NCBI RefSeq assembly: GCF_000829455.1
Contig: NZ_JXAK01000048.1
Coordinates: 1 to 58,186 of the forward strand
Reading direction: 5' to 3'
DNA from: Gordoniibacillus kamchatkensis
GTDB lineage: Bacteria > Bacillota > Bacilli > Paenibacillales > NBRC-103111
Length of the DNA: 58,186 nt
The translations under genes and the position numbers were made by a program. Shown piece after piece: positions 36,150 to 45,566 of the stretch (the first letter of the stretch is position 1; the number at the start of each line of letters is the position of its first letter). Below the pieces are notes generated by a model. That model was not told where the DNA came from and did not search any database. It saw only the letters and a list, made by a program, of their open reading frames with translations.

Positions 36150-37121
36150 ATGATCCAGGCGGAGACAAGTGCATTCGCCGCTCGACCCCCGCTGCTATGG
36201 GGAGACAAGCGGTTTCATACATGGAACAACGAGATGCGCGAACAGTTCGGCGGCAAAGTGTTCAAAGTGATGCTCGACGCCGGCTTCACGTGCCCGAACC
36301 GCGACGGTACGATCGCCACGGGCGGCTGTACGTTTTGCAGCGCGCGCGGATCGGGCGATTTTGCCGGCAGCCGCCGCGACGATCTGATTACGCAGTTCCG
36401 GAAAATCAGCGACCTGCAGCACCGCAAATGGCCTGACGCCAAGTACATCGGATATTTTCAGGCTTATACGAATACGTATGCGCCTGTGGCCGAGCTGCGC
36501 GAATATTATGAGACGATTCTTGCCTTGCCGGGCGTCGTCGGACTGTCGATCGCGACGCGTCCCGACTGCTTGCCGGACGATGTCGTCGATTATTTGGCGG
36601 AGCTGAACGAACGGACTTACCTGTGGGTCGAGATGGGCTTGCAGACGGTACACGAATCGACGTCGCAGCTCATCAACCGCGCCCACGACACGCAGTGTTA
36701 TATCGATGCGGTAACCAAACTGCGCAGCCGCGGCATTCGCGTATGCGCGCATATCATATACGGATTGCCGCAGGAAACTCATGAAATGATGCTCGATACC
36801 GGGCGCGCCGTCGCCGCGATGGACGTGCAGGGAATCAAAATTCATTTGCTCCATCTGATGCGCAAAACCCCGATGGTGAAGCAGTACGAAGCCGGACTGC
36901 TGCGTTTTCTGGAAAAAGACGAATACGTCGGCCTCGTCGCCGATACGCTAGAGATGCTGCCTCCCGGCATGATCGTGCACCGGCTGACCGGAGATGCGCC
37001 GCGCGACCTGTTGATCGGTCCGATGTGGAGCCTGAACAAATGGGAAGTGCTGAACGCCATCGACGCCGAGCTGGAGCGGCGCGATACGTGGCAAGGCAAG
37101 TACTGGAGAGGCGGCGCGTAA
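36150..37121 (+). CDS. mnmL: Radical SAM protein MnmL/YtqA (TIGR01212)
   Basis: 323 residues. The radical SAM cluster ligands are in CPNRDGTIATGGCTFC (Cys-x9-Cys-x2-Cys, the unusual spacing of this family). Other features: SIATRPDCLPDDVVDYL, VEMGLQTVHESTSQLINR and AHIIYGLPQET. In Bacillus subtilis YtqA acts with YtqB in tRNA wobble uridine (mnm5s2U) synthesis. It is directly followed by the methyltransferase gene, as in Bacillus, which supports the assignment. ATG at 36150 follows AGGAGG. Confidence 0.85.
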   Translation: MIQAETSAFAARPPLLWGDKRFHTWNNEMREQFGGKVFKVMLDAGFTCPNRDGTIATGGCTFCSARGSGDFAGSRRDDLITQFRKISDLQHRKWPDAKYIGYFQAYTNTYAPVAELREYYETILALPGVVGLSIATRPDCLPDDVVDYLAELNERTYLWVEMGLQTVHESTSQLINRAHDTQCYIDAVTKLRSRGIRVCAHIIYGLPQETHEMMLDTGRAVAAMDVQGIKIHLLHLMRKTPMVKQYEAGLLRFLEKDEYVGLVADTLEMLPPGMIVHRLTGDAPRDLLIGPMWSLNKWEVLNAIDAELERRDTWQGKYWRGGA

Positions 37122-37125
37122 GCTT

Positions 37126-37775
37126 ATGGGATTCGTATCGGTGCTTGGCTACGCGCACGAGCTCGTGCGGCGCCGGCTGCGTCCGGGCGAAGCGGCAGTC
37201 GATGCGACGGCGGGAGGCGGCAACGATACGCTGCTGCTGGCGCAGCTTGTCGGCCGCACGGGCCGGGTCATTGCCTTCGACATTCAGCAAGCTGCGCTTG
37301 AGCAAACCGGCCGCAAGCTGACGGAAGCCGGCATATCGTGGGTTCAAGCGGAGCTGGGGGAGGCGGTCGGCGTTGGGATTGTGGGGCGATGCGAGGCTCC
37401 GTGCCGTCTCGTGCCGGCCAGCCATGCGGAGATGGGACGAGCGGTCGGGTTGGCGGAAGGAAGACCCGTCGGGGCGGTTATGTTCAATTTGGGTTATTTG
37501 CCCGGAGCCGATGCCGATCAAACGATCGTGACCTGTCCGGAATCGACGCTCCCGGCGATGGAGGCGGCTCTGCGGCTGCTGCGTCCGGGCGGCGTGCTGA
37601 CCGCGGTGCTGTACCCCGGGCATCCGGGCGGAGCCGAGGAAGCCGCCGCAGTCGATGCTTGGGCTGCCGGACTGCCGCAGGCGGAAGCCAGGTGCTGCTT
37701 TACAGGTTTCATAACGCGCCGGCCACGGCGCCGTATCTGATTGCGGTGGAAAAAAAATCTCCCGCTGAGGTATAA
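37126..37775 (+). CDS. mnmM: tRNA methyltransferase MnmM/YtqB, frame broken near the end
   Basis: About 216 residues. SAM-dependent methyltransferase with the Rossmann site VDATAGGGNDTLLLAQLVG and FDIQQAALEQT, and the family NLGYLPGADADQTIVT loop (NLGYLPG-x-D). YtqB of Bacillus methylates nm5U to mnm5U in tRNA. Near 37690 the frame breaks: the native C-terminus QVLLYRFHNAPATAPYLIAVEKK lies in the next frame, reached by adding one base, and ends at the TAA of 37773. Starts five bases after the mnmL stop. Confidence 0.82.
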
Positions 37776-37823
37776 TCAAGGCTGTCTAATTACGCAATCG
37801 GTTTGAAGGTAGGAGGACTTAAT

Positions 37824-38795
37824 ATGGCTGTTAAACCGTATCCGCTGCAATTTCGGTCGGAGATGAAAGAACGCGTCTGGGGCGGACGGGCTCTCGCGCA
37901 GTTCGGCCTGGAGCTGCCGGAGGGACGCATCGGCGAAGGCTGGATGATCGGCGACCACCCGAACGGCACGACCAAGGTGGTGAACGGCGAGCTTGCCGGC
38001 CGCGGCTTGGACGAGATCCGCACGCAATTCGGACGCGAATGGTTCGGTTCGAAAGGCTTTTCCGAGAAAAACGGCAGGTTCCCGCTGCTGATCAAGCTGC
38101 TCGACTGCGACGACGACTTGTCCGTGCAAGTGCACCCGAACGACCGGTATGAGCGTCTGCCGAAAGGCGAGCTCGGCAAAACGGAAATGTGGTACGTGCT
38201 GGACGCAAGGCCTGGAGCCAAAATCATTTACGGCTTGAAGCCGGGCGTCACCCGCCAGACGCTGGAGCAAGCGATCCGGGACGGGCGCATTATGGACTGC
38301 CTGCAAGAAGTGCCGGTCGAAGCCGGCGATTCGTTCTACATTCCGGCGGGAACCGTGCACGCGCTGTGCAGCGGCGTGCTCGTGGCGGAAATCCAGCAAA
38401 ATTCCGATACGACTTACCGGCTCTACGATTATAACCGGCCGGGGCTGGACGGCAAGCCGCGCGAGCTGCATATCGAAGATTCGCTGAACGTGATCGCTTA
38501 TGAGGGGGCCGGCGCGACGCGGATGAAGACGCATTTGAGCGGCCCGAACGAATGGCTGACGCTGGCGGAATCGCCGTACTTCATTACCCAGAAAGGCCGG
38601 GTCGACGGGGAATGGAAGCTGGCTACGTCGGCTGAAAGCTTTACGATACTGATCGTTTGCGACGGCAGCGGCTCCATTGTGTGGGACGGCGGACGGCTTG
38701 AAACGAAAGCCGGGCAATGCTTCCTGCTGCCGGCGACTTTAGGCGAATACGCCCTGACGGGCGGGATGACGGTTCTGCGCAGCTGGGCGCCGTGA
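37824..38795 (+). CDS. manA: Mannose-6-phosphate isomerase, class I
   Basis: 323 residues. It interconverts fructose-6-P and mannose-6-P using zinc. Metal ligands: QVHPND (Gln, His), EMWYVLDA (Glu) and AGTVHALCSG (His); IPAGTVHAL is the PMI signature. The length suits the short Bacillus-type ManA. ATG at 37824 after GGTAGGAGG. Gene follows mnmM by about 50 bases and is followed by repeat-rich DNA. Confidence 0.93.
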   Translation: MAVKPYPLQFRSEMKERVWGGRALAQFGLELPEGRIGEGWMIGDHPNGTTKVVNGELAGRGLDEIRTQFGREWFGSKGFSEKNGRFPLLIKLLDCDDDLSVQVHPNDRYERLPKGELGKTEMWYVLDARPGAKIIYGLKPGVTRQTLEQAIRDGRIMDCLQEVPVEAGDSFYIPAGTVHALCSGVLVAEIQQNSDTTYRLYDYNRPGLDGKPRELHIEDSLNVIAYEGAGATRMKTHLSGPNEWLTLAESPYFITQKGRVDGEWKLATSAESFTILIVCDGSGSIVWDGGRLETKAGQCFLLPATLGEYALTGGMTVLRSWAP

Positions 38796-38806
38796 GGTAG
38801 CGGCGA

Positions 38807-38916
38807 GGGTAGGTTAGGCTGGGTTAGGTTAGGTTGGGTTAGGCTATATTAGAATTGGTTAGGCTTGGCTTGGCTTGGCTTGGCTTGGTTTGGCCAGGCT
38901 GGGTTTGGCTAGGCTA
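38807..38916. repeat. Degenerate GGTTAGG and TTGGC tandem repeats
   Basis: Directly after manA the sequence is built from words GGGTTAGGTTAGG and then GGCTTGGCTTGGCTTGG with a 5-base period, slowly decaying to the right. It is strongly G/T-biased on the plus strand. It has no ORF. Confidence 0.85.
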
Positions 38917-39066
38917 AAGTTATCCAAGTGGCCAGTCCGTAATGATGGTGTTTAAGCAGCTTTGTTGCGCAAAGGCTGGCGCACAGCTGCTTCTGGTGTT
39001 TGATGTATGGCTAATGCCCCTGTCAGAAGCAGGATATTGAATTTGCTATTTCCGGCATGACAAAAG

Positions 39067-39113
39067 AAGCCTCCACCCCCAGCTGTTTAACAGAAAGGGT
39101 TGGAGGCTTTTTG
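39067..39113 (+). terminator. Isolated terminator-like hairpin
   Basis: AAGCCTCCA...CCC and GGGTTGGAGGCTTTTTG with a T run on the plus strand. No gene ends nearby (manA ends 270 bases before), so it may close the manA transcript or an unannotated RNA. Confidence 0.7.
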
Positions 39114-39200
39114 TTCATAATGAATGATTGTCTGCTCGTTCCATCAAGGAAGACTCTTGGGACCCATCGTCGTTACCCGGCATGCAGCGTTGCTCGGATT

Positions 39201-39272
39201 GTCGGCGTTTATGGCGTTTGCGGCGTTTGTGGCGTTTGCGCCGTTTGTGCCGTTTGTGCCGTTTGTGCCGTT
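39201..39272. repeat. 9-base tandem repeat, eight copies
   Basis: Eight units of nine bases with consensus TGYGSCGTT. The last three TGTGCCGTT copies are identical. Although an open frame crosses it (repeated VCG/VCA tripeptides), there is no family match and no ribosome site. Confidence 0.85.
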
Positions 39273-39944
39273 TGGCGCGCTAGGAAGCTTGTCAGGTCAG
39301 TAAAGTGAGTAAGGCACAGCGACCAAATTCTTTAATTTAAGCATCGCGGGACGCTATTTTACGGCAAATCGGTGCAAAAAGTGCGATTAAGACTTGGTTG
39401 ACTTTTAGAGAGTCAGTTGTTCTTTAATTATGGAATCTCCCTTCGCAAACCTCACATTTCGCCGATCAAGTCGCTATTAACGCATAAATGGGCGCTTGTT
39501 AGCGACCTTGTTCTCAATCGGCCTGACGGAAGCTTCGACACGTACCATACCCACCGCCTTACGGACGTACCGGTACACACCATGACCACGGCAGACGGAT
39601 ACATCGACACGTACCATGACCACGGCCGGTTGCCACGCTGGGGCGGTCAGCTAAGGCCAGTAATTATGGCAAGCGCCGGCAACGCGCGCTGCAGCTGCGC
39701 ATGCCTCGTCCACCGGAGGCGGTAGCGGAACGGCCAAGGTCTTAGGAAAACGCAAACGCAAGCCGGTCACGTAAGCGTCGCAGAGACTTCATCGCAAAAG
39801 CCGCTATCGGCAGGCCTGCGAGCCGCCGAAAACGGCAGCAATGATGAACAAAACTCAGCCCGAGGTACAAAGAGGGAAAAAACAGTAAAAACATTTCCAT
39901 TTTTCTTCCTCACTACTCATATACAATGAAATTATCCTATCTGC
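39273..39944. other. Gene-free stretch
   Basis: No credible gene. The open frame at 39417-39725 has HTH/YHDH-like repeats that come from two diverged copies of a roughly 60-base DNA word around 39537-39620 (ACACGTACCAT and GACCACGGC). There is no ribosome site or recognisable domain. Confidence 0.5.
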
Positions 39945-39965
39945 ATGAGGAAAGAAGGAATACCT

Positions 39966-40741
39966 TTGTCCGAACATAACCGACAATCTTATGCTGCGCA
40001 TTGGCCGGGTGCCGATGCGGTGCCGCTGCAAGCTGCCGTGTGGCGGCTCAGAGTGCGCGGCTGCTGGAACGAGGCCGCGTCCTTGCTGGCCGAAGCAGCG
40101 CGGCACAATCCGGCCGCGGCGCTGGAATGTGCAGCTTTGCTCACGGAGAAATGCTTGTTTACGCACGACGGGTGGCAGGACGCCGAGGAGGCTATGACCC
40201 ACGCCGAAGCGATGGCCGGCGATGACAAGGCAGCGGTCGGCGCAGCCGCAAGCGAGCGCGCTTTTCTCGCCTATGCGGCGGCGCTGGCCGGGGGTCAAGA
40301 TCGGAAAGCTGAAGCTTTTGCCGCGCTCGACAAGGCGGGTAATTGCTTGGACGAGCATTCTCCCGGCTGGGCGCAGCACGAGTTCAGGCGGGGATTGTTA
40401 TTCGAAAACCTGACGGGCGATCTGGTAGCGGCACAAGCGGCGTATGAACGCGCGCATGCGGCGGCGGAGGCGAACGGAGACGCTATGCTGCTGTCGTATA
40501 CTTCACGGCACTTGGGTTCGATAGCTCAGCGGTCAGGCGAGTTGAACAAGGCTCATCACTATTATTCCGAGTCATTGCGGCTGCGCGAAGAAACGGCGTT
40601 TGCAATCGGCATCGCTCCCGCTCTCGCCGCACTCGCTTCGGTCAGCGCAGAGCCTGAAGCTTCCCGCCTGCGTGCCGAAGCGCCCGGTTCGTACGGGCTT
40701 TCGACGGCGTGCCGGTATGGCTCGCCGGATTAAGCGAATAA
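39966..40741 (+). CDS. TPR-like protein, frame broken near the C-terminus
   Basis: About 258 residues. Ala-rich helical repeats (AAVWRLRVRGCWNEAASLLAEAAR, then AQAAYERAHAAAEANGD and LGSIAQRSGELNKAHHYYSESLRLRE) are of tetratricopeptide type, so a protein-binding scaffold is likely. After RLRAEA the frame breaks near 40690; adding one base gives ARFVRAFDGVPVWLAGLSE and a stop at 40739. Start taken as TTG at 39966 (reading MSEHN) after AGAAGGAA; ATG at 39945 is the alternative. Precise role unknown. Confidence 0.7.
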
Positions 40742-40752
40742 CGGCCTGCAAC

Positions 40753-40796
40753 AAAATCGCCAGCACCGCAATAAAACGCGGCACTGGCGATTTTTT
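40753..40796. terminator. Bidirectional terminator
   Basis: AAAATCGCCAG and CTGGCGATTTTTT with a CGC/GCG inner pair, between convergent genes. Confidence 0.9.
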
Positions 40797-40806
40797 CACG
40801 CAATCC

Positions 40807-42567
40807 TTACACCGCCGCCGCATCGCGCAGCTTCATGCCGTAATGCGATGCCGGCGCATCGGCCTCCGGCGGGTAATACACGACAAGCAGTGTCGGCCCC
40901 TCGCGCAGCCCCCCGCCCGCTTCGTACGCGGCGAGGTCGAACGGCAGCAGCTCGACGACGGCGTGCTTGTGCAACTCCTTCTCGCCAAGGCCGAGCGCGG
41001 CGAACGCCGGCGACACGTCGTGCGGACGTTCCGCGGCGCGCCGAATGTACTCCGCCTGCTCGGACTTGCCGAGCCCGAACTGCCACCAAATTTTGCGCGG
41101 CTTGTATTTGTGGCCGAGGAAATAATCGAGCTTCATGAGCCCGAGCGCCACGTCCGGCCGCTTCACGCCGCGCCGCTGCAAAAACTGCCACAGCCGCACG
41201 AACAAATCTTCTAGCTGGTGCCCGATTTTCTGCCAGCCGCGCTCCTCCCAATAATCGCCAAACTCCTGGAAGAAGTCGAACGCGGACGGGAATTCCTCGC
41301 GAATCAAATAGTTCAGCGTCCGATCCATCCGGTGCGCGTTCCAGTACTTCTCCAGCACGTCCTCCACCCGCTTGATCCGCATCAGGTCGTCGAACGGCAT
41401 AATGTCGTTGCCGAGAATTTCGTACGGCGCATGGTCCATGTAGACGTAGCCCCATCGTTCTGCGTCTAGGCGCAGCCCGGTGCCGCGCAGCATTTTCAGG
41501 AAACCGAGCTGCAGCTCTTCCGGTTCGAGCGCAAACACGTCGTTGAACGTTTTGCGGAACGAGACATAATCTTCTTCCGGCAGGCCGGCGATGAGGTCGA
41601 GGTGCTGGTCGATTTTGCCGCTTTCCTTGACCATGGTGACGGTGCGCGTCAGCTTGGTAAAATTTTGCCGGCGCTGCACGAGCGAGTTGGTCAAGTCGTT
41701 CGTCGACTGGACGCCGATCTCGAACCGGAACACGCCGGGCGGCGCATGCTCCTGCAAAAACGCCAGCACCTCCGGCCGCATAATGTCGGCGGTAATTTCG
41801 AACTGGAACGTGCAGCCGCCGTGGTTGTCGATCAAGAATCGGAACATTTCCATGGCGTAATCGCGCTTGATGTTGAACGTCCGGTCGACGAACTTGATGA
41901 GCTTCGCCCCGGCGCCGATCAAGTAAAGCAAATCGCGCTTCGTCCGCTCGATGTCGAAATAACGGACCCCGACCTCGATGCTGGACAGGCAAAACTGGCA
42001 CGAAAACGGGCAGCCCCGGCTCGTCTCGAAATAAACGACGCGGCTGGCGAGCGAAGGTACGTCCTCGGGAAAACGGTGCGGCGACGGGATGTCGTCCAGG
42101 TTCAGCTTCGGGCGGCCCGGCATGAGGACGATTTCCTCCCCTTTACGGTACGCGAGGCCATAGACAAAATGGAACTTGCGCTCGCCCGAAAGCTCCTGCA
42201 GCAAGTGCTTGAACGTCTCCTCGCCCTCGCCCATGACGATGAAATCGACGTCCGGCAGCCGGCGCATCCAATAATCGGTGTCGTACGATACTTCCGGTCC
42301 GCCGAGAACGATCTTCAGGTCGGGGCGGATTTTTCGCAGCATGCCGATGACGACGATCGTCTCTTCGATGTTCCAGATGTAGCACGAAAACCCCACCACA
42401 TCGGGACGCCTCGCGTACAAGTCGGAAACGATGTTCATGGCAGGGTCTTTAATCGTATATTCGGCAATGTCCACGTCGAACTCGCCCTGGCAAAACGCCT
42501 TCAAATAGCGCAGCGCGAGAGAGGTGTGGATATATTTGGCGTTAAGCGTGGCAACGACGACATTCAT
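40807..42567 (-). CDS. B12-binding domain radical SAM protein (DUF4080)
   Basis: 586 residues. The N-terminal domain resembles the cobalamin-binding fold (MNVVVATLNAKYIHTSLALRYL, GGPEVSYDTDYWMRR, FIVMGEGEETFKHLL) but without an obvious DxHxxG. The radical SAM core has FETSRGCPFSCQFCLSS (Cys-x3-Cys-x2-Cys). A C-terminal DUF4080-type region follows. Such proteins are predicted methyl- or carbon-skeleton-modifying enzymes with unknown substrate. ATG at 42567 preferred over 42609 by homology. Ends next to a terminator; faces the TPR gene. Confidence 0.88.
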   Translation of the reverse strand: MNVVVATLNAKYIHTSLALRYLKAFCQGEFDVDIAEYTIKDPAMNIVSDLYARRPDVVGFSCYIWNIEETIVVIGMLRKIRPDLKIVLGGPEVSYDTDYWMRRLPDVDFIVMGEGEETFKHLLQELSGERKFHFVYGLAYRKGEEIVLMPGRPKLNLDDIPSPHRFPEDVPSLASRVVYFETSRGCPFSCQFCLSSIEVGVRYFDIERTKRDLLYLIGAGAKLIKFVDRTFNIKRDYAMEMFRFLIDNHGGCTFQFEITADIMRPEVLAFLQEHAPPGVFRFEIGVQSTNDLTNSLVQRRQNFTKLTRTVTMVKESGKIDQHLDLIAGLPEEDYVSFRKTFNDVFALEPEELQLGFLKMLRGTGLRLDAERWGYVYMDHAPYEILGNDIMPFDDLMRIKRVEDVLEKYWNAHRMDRTLNYLIREEFPSAFDFFQEFGDYWEERGWQKIGHQLEDLFVRLWQFLQRRGVKRPDVALGLMKLDYFLGHKYKPRKIWWQFGLGKSEQAEYIRRAAERPHDVSPAFAALGLGEKELHKHAVVELLPFDLAAYEAGGGLREGPTLLVVYYPPEADAPASHYGMKLRDAAAV

Positions 42568-42657
42568 GGCGGTGCATCCGGCCTTTCGTTCTGTATCGGT
42601 AGCGGTCATGCTACCATTCTACACGACGAAACCCTTCGTGACAAAACCGGGCGCACG

Positions 42658-42897
42658 CTACTGCAAGCCTAGCTCGGGACTCGTCAGCACCGGAGGCTCG
42701 TACGCATTCGCCGGCACATCCTGAGGCGCACTGGCTTGAGTCGACGCCAGCCACTCTCGCGCCGGACCGTACAGCCTCTCCTCCAGCTCCTGAATCTGGC
42801 TTTGCAGCGCGTTAGCCGCATCGCCGTCCTGGCTGCGCAGTTCCCGCTGCAAACGCTGGCGCTCGTTCAGCAATTGCGACATCTGATAGAGCAGCAT
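42658..42897 (-). CDS. Small coiled-coil protein of unknown function
   Basis: 79 residues: MLLYQMSQLLNERQRLQREL, a heptad-like helix (ANALQSQIQELEERLYGP), then a Pro/Ala-rich tail. ATG at 42897 follows AAGGAGG. No family is recognised. It lies 90 bases upstream of the radical SAM gene on the same strand and could share its transcript. Confidence 0.65.
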   Translation of the reverse strand: MLLYQMSQLLNERQRLQRELRSQDGDAANALQSQIQELEERLYGPAREWLASTQASAPQDVPANAYEPPVLTSPELGLQ

Positions 42898-43044
42898 AAC
42901 GCTACAGCCTCCTTCCGGCAAAACGTTTCGGGCAGCGCTAAGCGCTTTCAACCCGACACGTACCAGCATGCCCGTTTTCACCCCCGGTTATGCCTGCCGG
43001 GAAGCAATATGGTATAGTGGAAAGCAGTGAAAACGAGGGGATGA

Positions 43045-44274
43045 ATGAAATTGCCAAGCGATAAACGAAACGGTAAACATAGTGATAAACGGAGGCCACG
43101 GACGCAAGGATCGTCTGCGGGCGGGCGCCAGCGCAAGGCGGCGGAACGGAACGGCAGCAACGAGGCGATGCGGGGCGGACCGCGCGGCTCGCGGCGCGCC
43201 AAGCAGGACGGTGCTGCCGGGCCGGGCGCGGCGAGTCGGCGCGGGGGCACTGCCGCGGCTGGTGCGGCGAGCCGGCGCGGGGGCACTGCCGCGGCTGGTG
43301 CGGCGAGCCGGTCGGAGCGTGCAGCTGGGCCTGGCGATGCGGGCAAGCCGGGCCGTGCCGCAAAATCGGGCGCTGCAGGCAAGCCTCAGCCGCCGCGCTC
43401 TTCCGGAGACAAAAGCTACACCGTCGACCAGCCGGCAGAGCTGCTTGCCTTTTTGCTGGAAACCGTAGCGAACCGCGGCCGCAACTCCATTAAATCGATG
43501 CTCGCGCGCGGCCAAATCGAAGTGAACGAGAGAGCGGTAACGGCCTATAATTACCCGCTCCAGTCAGGCGATATTGTCACCGTCCGCAAGCAAGCGGCGG
43601 TGGAGACGATACCTTTGGCGGGAATGGCGATTTTGCACGAGGATGAAGATATTGTCGTCATTTTGAAGGAGGCCGGGCTGCTCTCGATTGCCGCTTCCCG
43701 CGAGGACGACGAACTGACGGCGTACCGCCAGCTCACCGCGCATGTGCGGCAAACTGACCCGAACGGGCGCATTTTTGTCGTGCACCGGCTTGACCGCGAT
43801 ACGTCGGGAGTGATGATGTTCGCCAAAAGCGAGCAGGTGCAGCAGCAGCTGCAGACGGGCTGGCAGGACGTCGTCCAGGAGCGCACATATGTAGCGCTGG
43901 TGGAAGGAATGGTGCGCAAGCCGGAGGGCCGCATCGAGTCGTGGCTGAAGGAGACGAAGACGCTCAAAATGTACTCCAGCCCCCACCCGAACGACGGCCA
44001 GCACGCCGTGACGCACTACAAAACGCTGCGCGCGAACCGCGATTTTTCCTTGCTCGAAGTGCAGCTGGAAACCGGCCGCAAAAATCAGATCCGCGTCCAT
44101 CTGTCGGACATCGGCCATCCGATCGTCGGCGACAAAAAATACGGCTCTCGCTCGCGCGCGATCGGCCGGCTCGGGCTGCACGCCCGGGTGCTGGCGTTCC
44201 TGCACCCGCGCACAGGCGAGCCGATGCGCTTCGCCACCGACATTCCGAAGGCGCTGCTGCGGCCATTTCAATAG
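43045..44274 (+). CDS. RluA-family 23S/tRNA pseudouridine synthase with a long disordered N-terminus
   Basis: 409 residues. Residues 1-125 are Lys/Arg/Gly/Ala-rich and disordered-looking, including a 12-residue tandem repeat (AASRRGGTAAAG). An S4 domain follows (LLETVANRGRNSIKSMLARGQIEVNERAV), then the RluA catalytic domain with HRLDRDTSGVMMFAKSE (catalytic Asp in RLD) and GRKNQIRVHLSDIGHPIVGDKKYG. The target uridine is not assignable. The basic tail is unusual for RluA enzymes and may bind RNA. ATG at 43045 follows GAGGGGATG. Confidence 0.92.
   Translation: MKLPSDKRNGKHSDKRRPRTQGSSAGGRQRKAAERNGSNEAMRGGPRGSRRAKQDGAAGPGAASRRGGTAAAGAASRRGGTAAAGAASRSERAAGPGDAGKPGRAAKSGAAGKPQPPRSSGDKSYTVDQPAELLAFLLETVANRGRNSIKSMLARGQIEVNERAVTAYNYPLQSGDIVTVRKQAAVETIPLAGMAILHEDEDIVVILKEAGLLSIAASREDDELTAYRQLTAHVRQTDPNGRIFVVHRLDRDTSGVMMFAKSEQVQQQLQTGWQDVVQERTYVALVEGMVRKPEGRIESWLKETKTLKMYSSPHPNDGQHAVTHYKTLRANRDFSLLEVQLETGRKNQIRVHLSDIGHPIVGDKKYGSRSRAIGRLGLHARVLAFLHPRTGEPMRFATDIPKALLRPFQ
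43230..43311. repeat. 36-base tandem repeat within the RluA gene
   Basis: Two copies of a 36-base unit (43230-43265, 43266-43301) plus a 10-base start of a third; the copies differ at one position (GAGT versus GAGC). In frame, so length changes would keep the reading frame and alter the basic tail. Confidence 0.9.
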
Positions 44275-44375
44275 TTGCAAATCTGTCGCAAATTACAGTC
44301 CGACGGCTACAACTTTTCCGCGCTTGCTACGTCTAATTATGGTAGAATCTGGATTGAAGTTGGAGGCTGGTTCGG

Positions 44376-45566
44376 ATGCGAATCAAGACGTTAAGGAGCG
44401 TTGTAGCAGTCACAGTGTGCCTCAGTTTGGCGGCTGCACTTACGGCTGCGGTGGCTGCCGCCGACGTAAAGGCACCGCCGCCGGAAGAGAAACACTGGGT
44501 ATATGCCGAGCTGAAAGAGTATAAGCAGTTGATCGCACCGCTTCGGGACGAAGCTTTGGCGTCAGGGCCGCTGACGCAGAAAGAGTGGAGCGAGTTCCAA
44601 ACGGATGTCCTTGACGGCGGCAAGCTCGACGCCCCAATCGCTCCGGACCGCTGGGCGACTATGCTGAAGCTGTCCGTCCGGATGCCGAAGGACCGTGTCG
44701 ACGAGCTGCTCGCCACCTATGTTTACGGCCTGCTCACAGCGCCGGATGCGGCGGCTATTGCCCGCGAGGACGCTGTAGGTGGACTCGTCAAGCTGCTGAC
44801 GATCGAAACGATCAGCGGCGAATGGCAGAGCGAAGGCGAAGTGGACGCCTCGAGGCAGCTCGCCGATTTTCGCGACATAGACGACAAGCAAACCGGGCTC
44901 GTCAGCATTGCATACCGGGACGGCATCCTCGACGCCACGGTAACGAACGGCAAAGCGTTCCGGCCGAAAGCGAAGCTGACGCACGCCGAAGCCATTTCGA
45001 TGATGGATCGGGTCGTCAAGACGTACGCCGGAGTTACGCGCAGCGTCTCGTGGCCGTCCTCGCATTGGTCGGCGGGCGAAATGACCGCCTTCTTGAACAG
45101 CTACGGCGCTGCAAGCAACATCGCGTTGAAAGCGCTGCTGCAAAGAAACGCCCCGGCACAAGCGGCAGAGCTGGATAAACCGGTCCCGGTGAAGCTGTGG
45201 CACGAGCTGCTGATCGCCGCGTTGAAGCTGCCGGCCGACAGCAAGCTCCCGAACGGCCGCATTTCCTATGAGGACTATACGATCAAACTTGCCGGCGGAG
45301 CATACATCGCGCGCGATCGTGCGATCGCAGGCGCGGTGAAACTCGGCGGCCCTCTCCGCGACGCTACTCCGAAAGAACGCGAGGAGGCGCGGAAAGCGTT
45401 CGCCGATTACGATGAAGCCTTCGACGACAGCAAGCTTGCGCTCGCTGTTCACGAAGCGCTTGTCGGCGGTTACGCGGACGGCACGTTCAAGCCGCGCAGC
45501 GAGCTGACCTACGGCGAGGCGTTCGTCCTCGCAGCACGGCTCTCCGCGCGCGGCACGAGGTCTTGA
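44376..45566 (+). CDS. Secreted protein with SLH-like motifs
   Basis: 396 residues. Signal peptide MRIKTLRSVVAVTVCLSLAAALTAAVAA. Two SLH-like stretches: LADFRDIDDKQTGLVSIAYRDGIL...RPKAKLTHAEAISMMDRVV and the C-terminal GYADGTFKPRSELTYGEAFVLAARL. SLH domains hold proteins to pyruvylated cell-wall polymers, so a wall-associated protein is likely. Function otherwise unknown. No SD-rich upstream site; start ATG at 44376 chosen by signal peptide, with GTTGGAGG 11 bases upstream. Confidence 0.82.
   Translation: MRIKTLRSVVAVTVCLSLAAALTAAVAAADVKAPPPEEKHWVYAELKEYKQLIAPLRDEALASGPLTQKEWSEFQTDVLDGGKLDAPIAPDRWATMLKLSVRMPKDRVDELLATYVYGLLTAPDAAAIAREDAVGGLVKLLTIETISGEWQSEGEVDASRQLADFRDIDDKQTGLVSIAYRDGILDATVTNGKAFRPKAKLTHAEAISMMDRVVKTYAGVTRSVSWPSSHWSAGEMTAFLNSYGAASNIALKALLQRNAPAQAAELDKPVPVKLWHELLIAALKLPADSKLPNGRISYEDYTIKLAGGAYIARDRAIAGAVKLGGPLRDATPKEREEARKAFADYDEAFDDSKLALAVHEALVGGYADGTFKPRSELTYGEAFVLAARLSARGTRS

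Noticed and set aside
38807-38916. GGTTAGG words as telomere-like or CRISPR-like repeats
   Set aside because: There are no unique spacers of constant size and the units decay gradually, so it is simple tandem DNA.
39417-39725. 102-codon plus-strand frame with HTH/YHDH-like repeats
   Set aside because: The repeats come from two diverged DNA copies; no ribosome site and no family.
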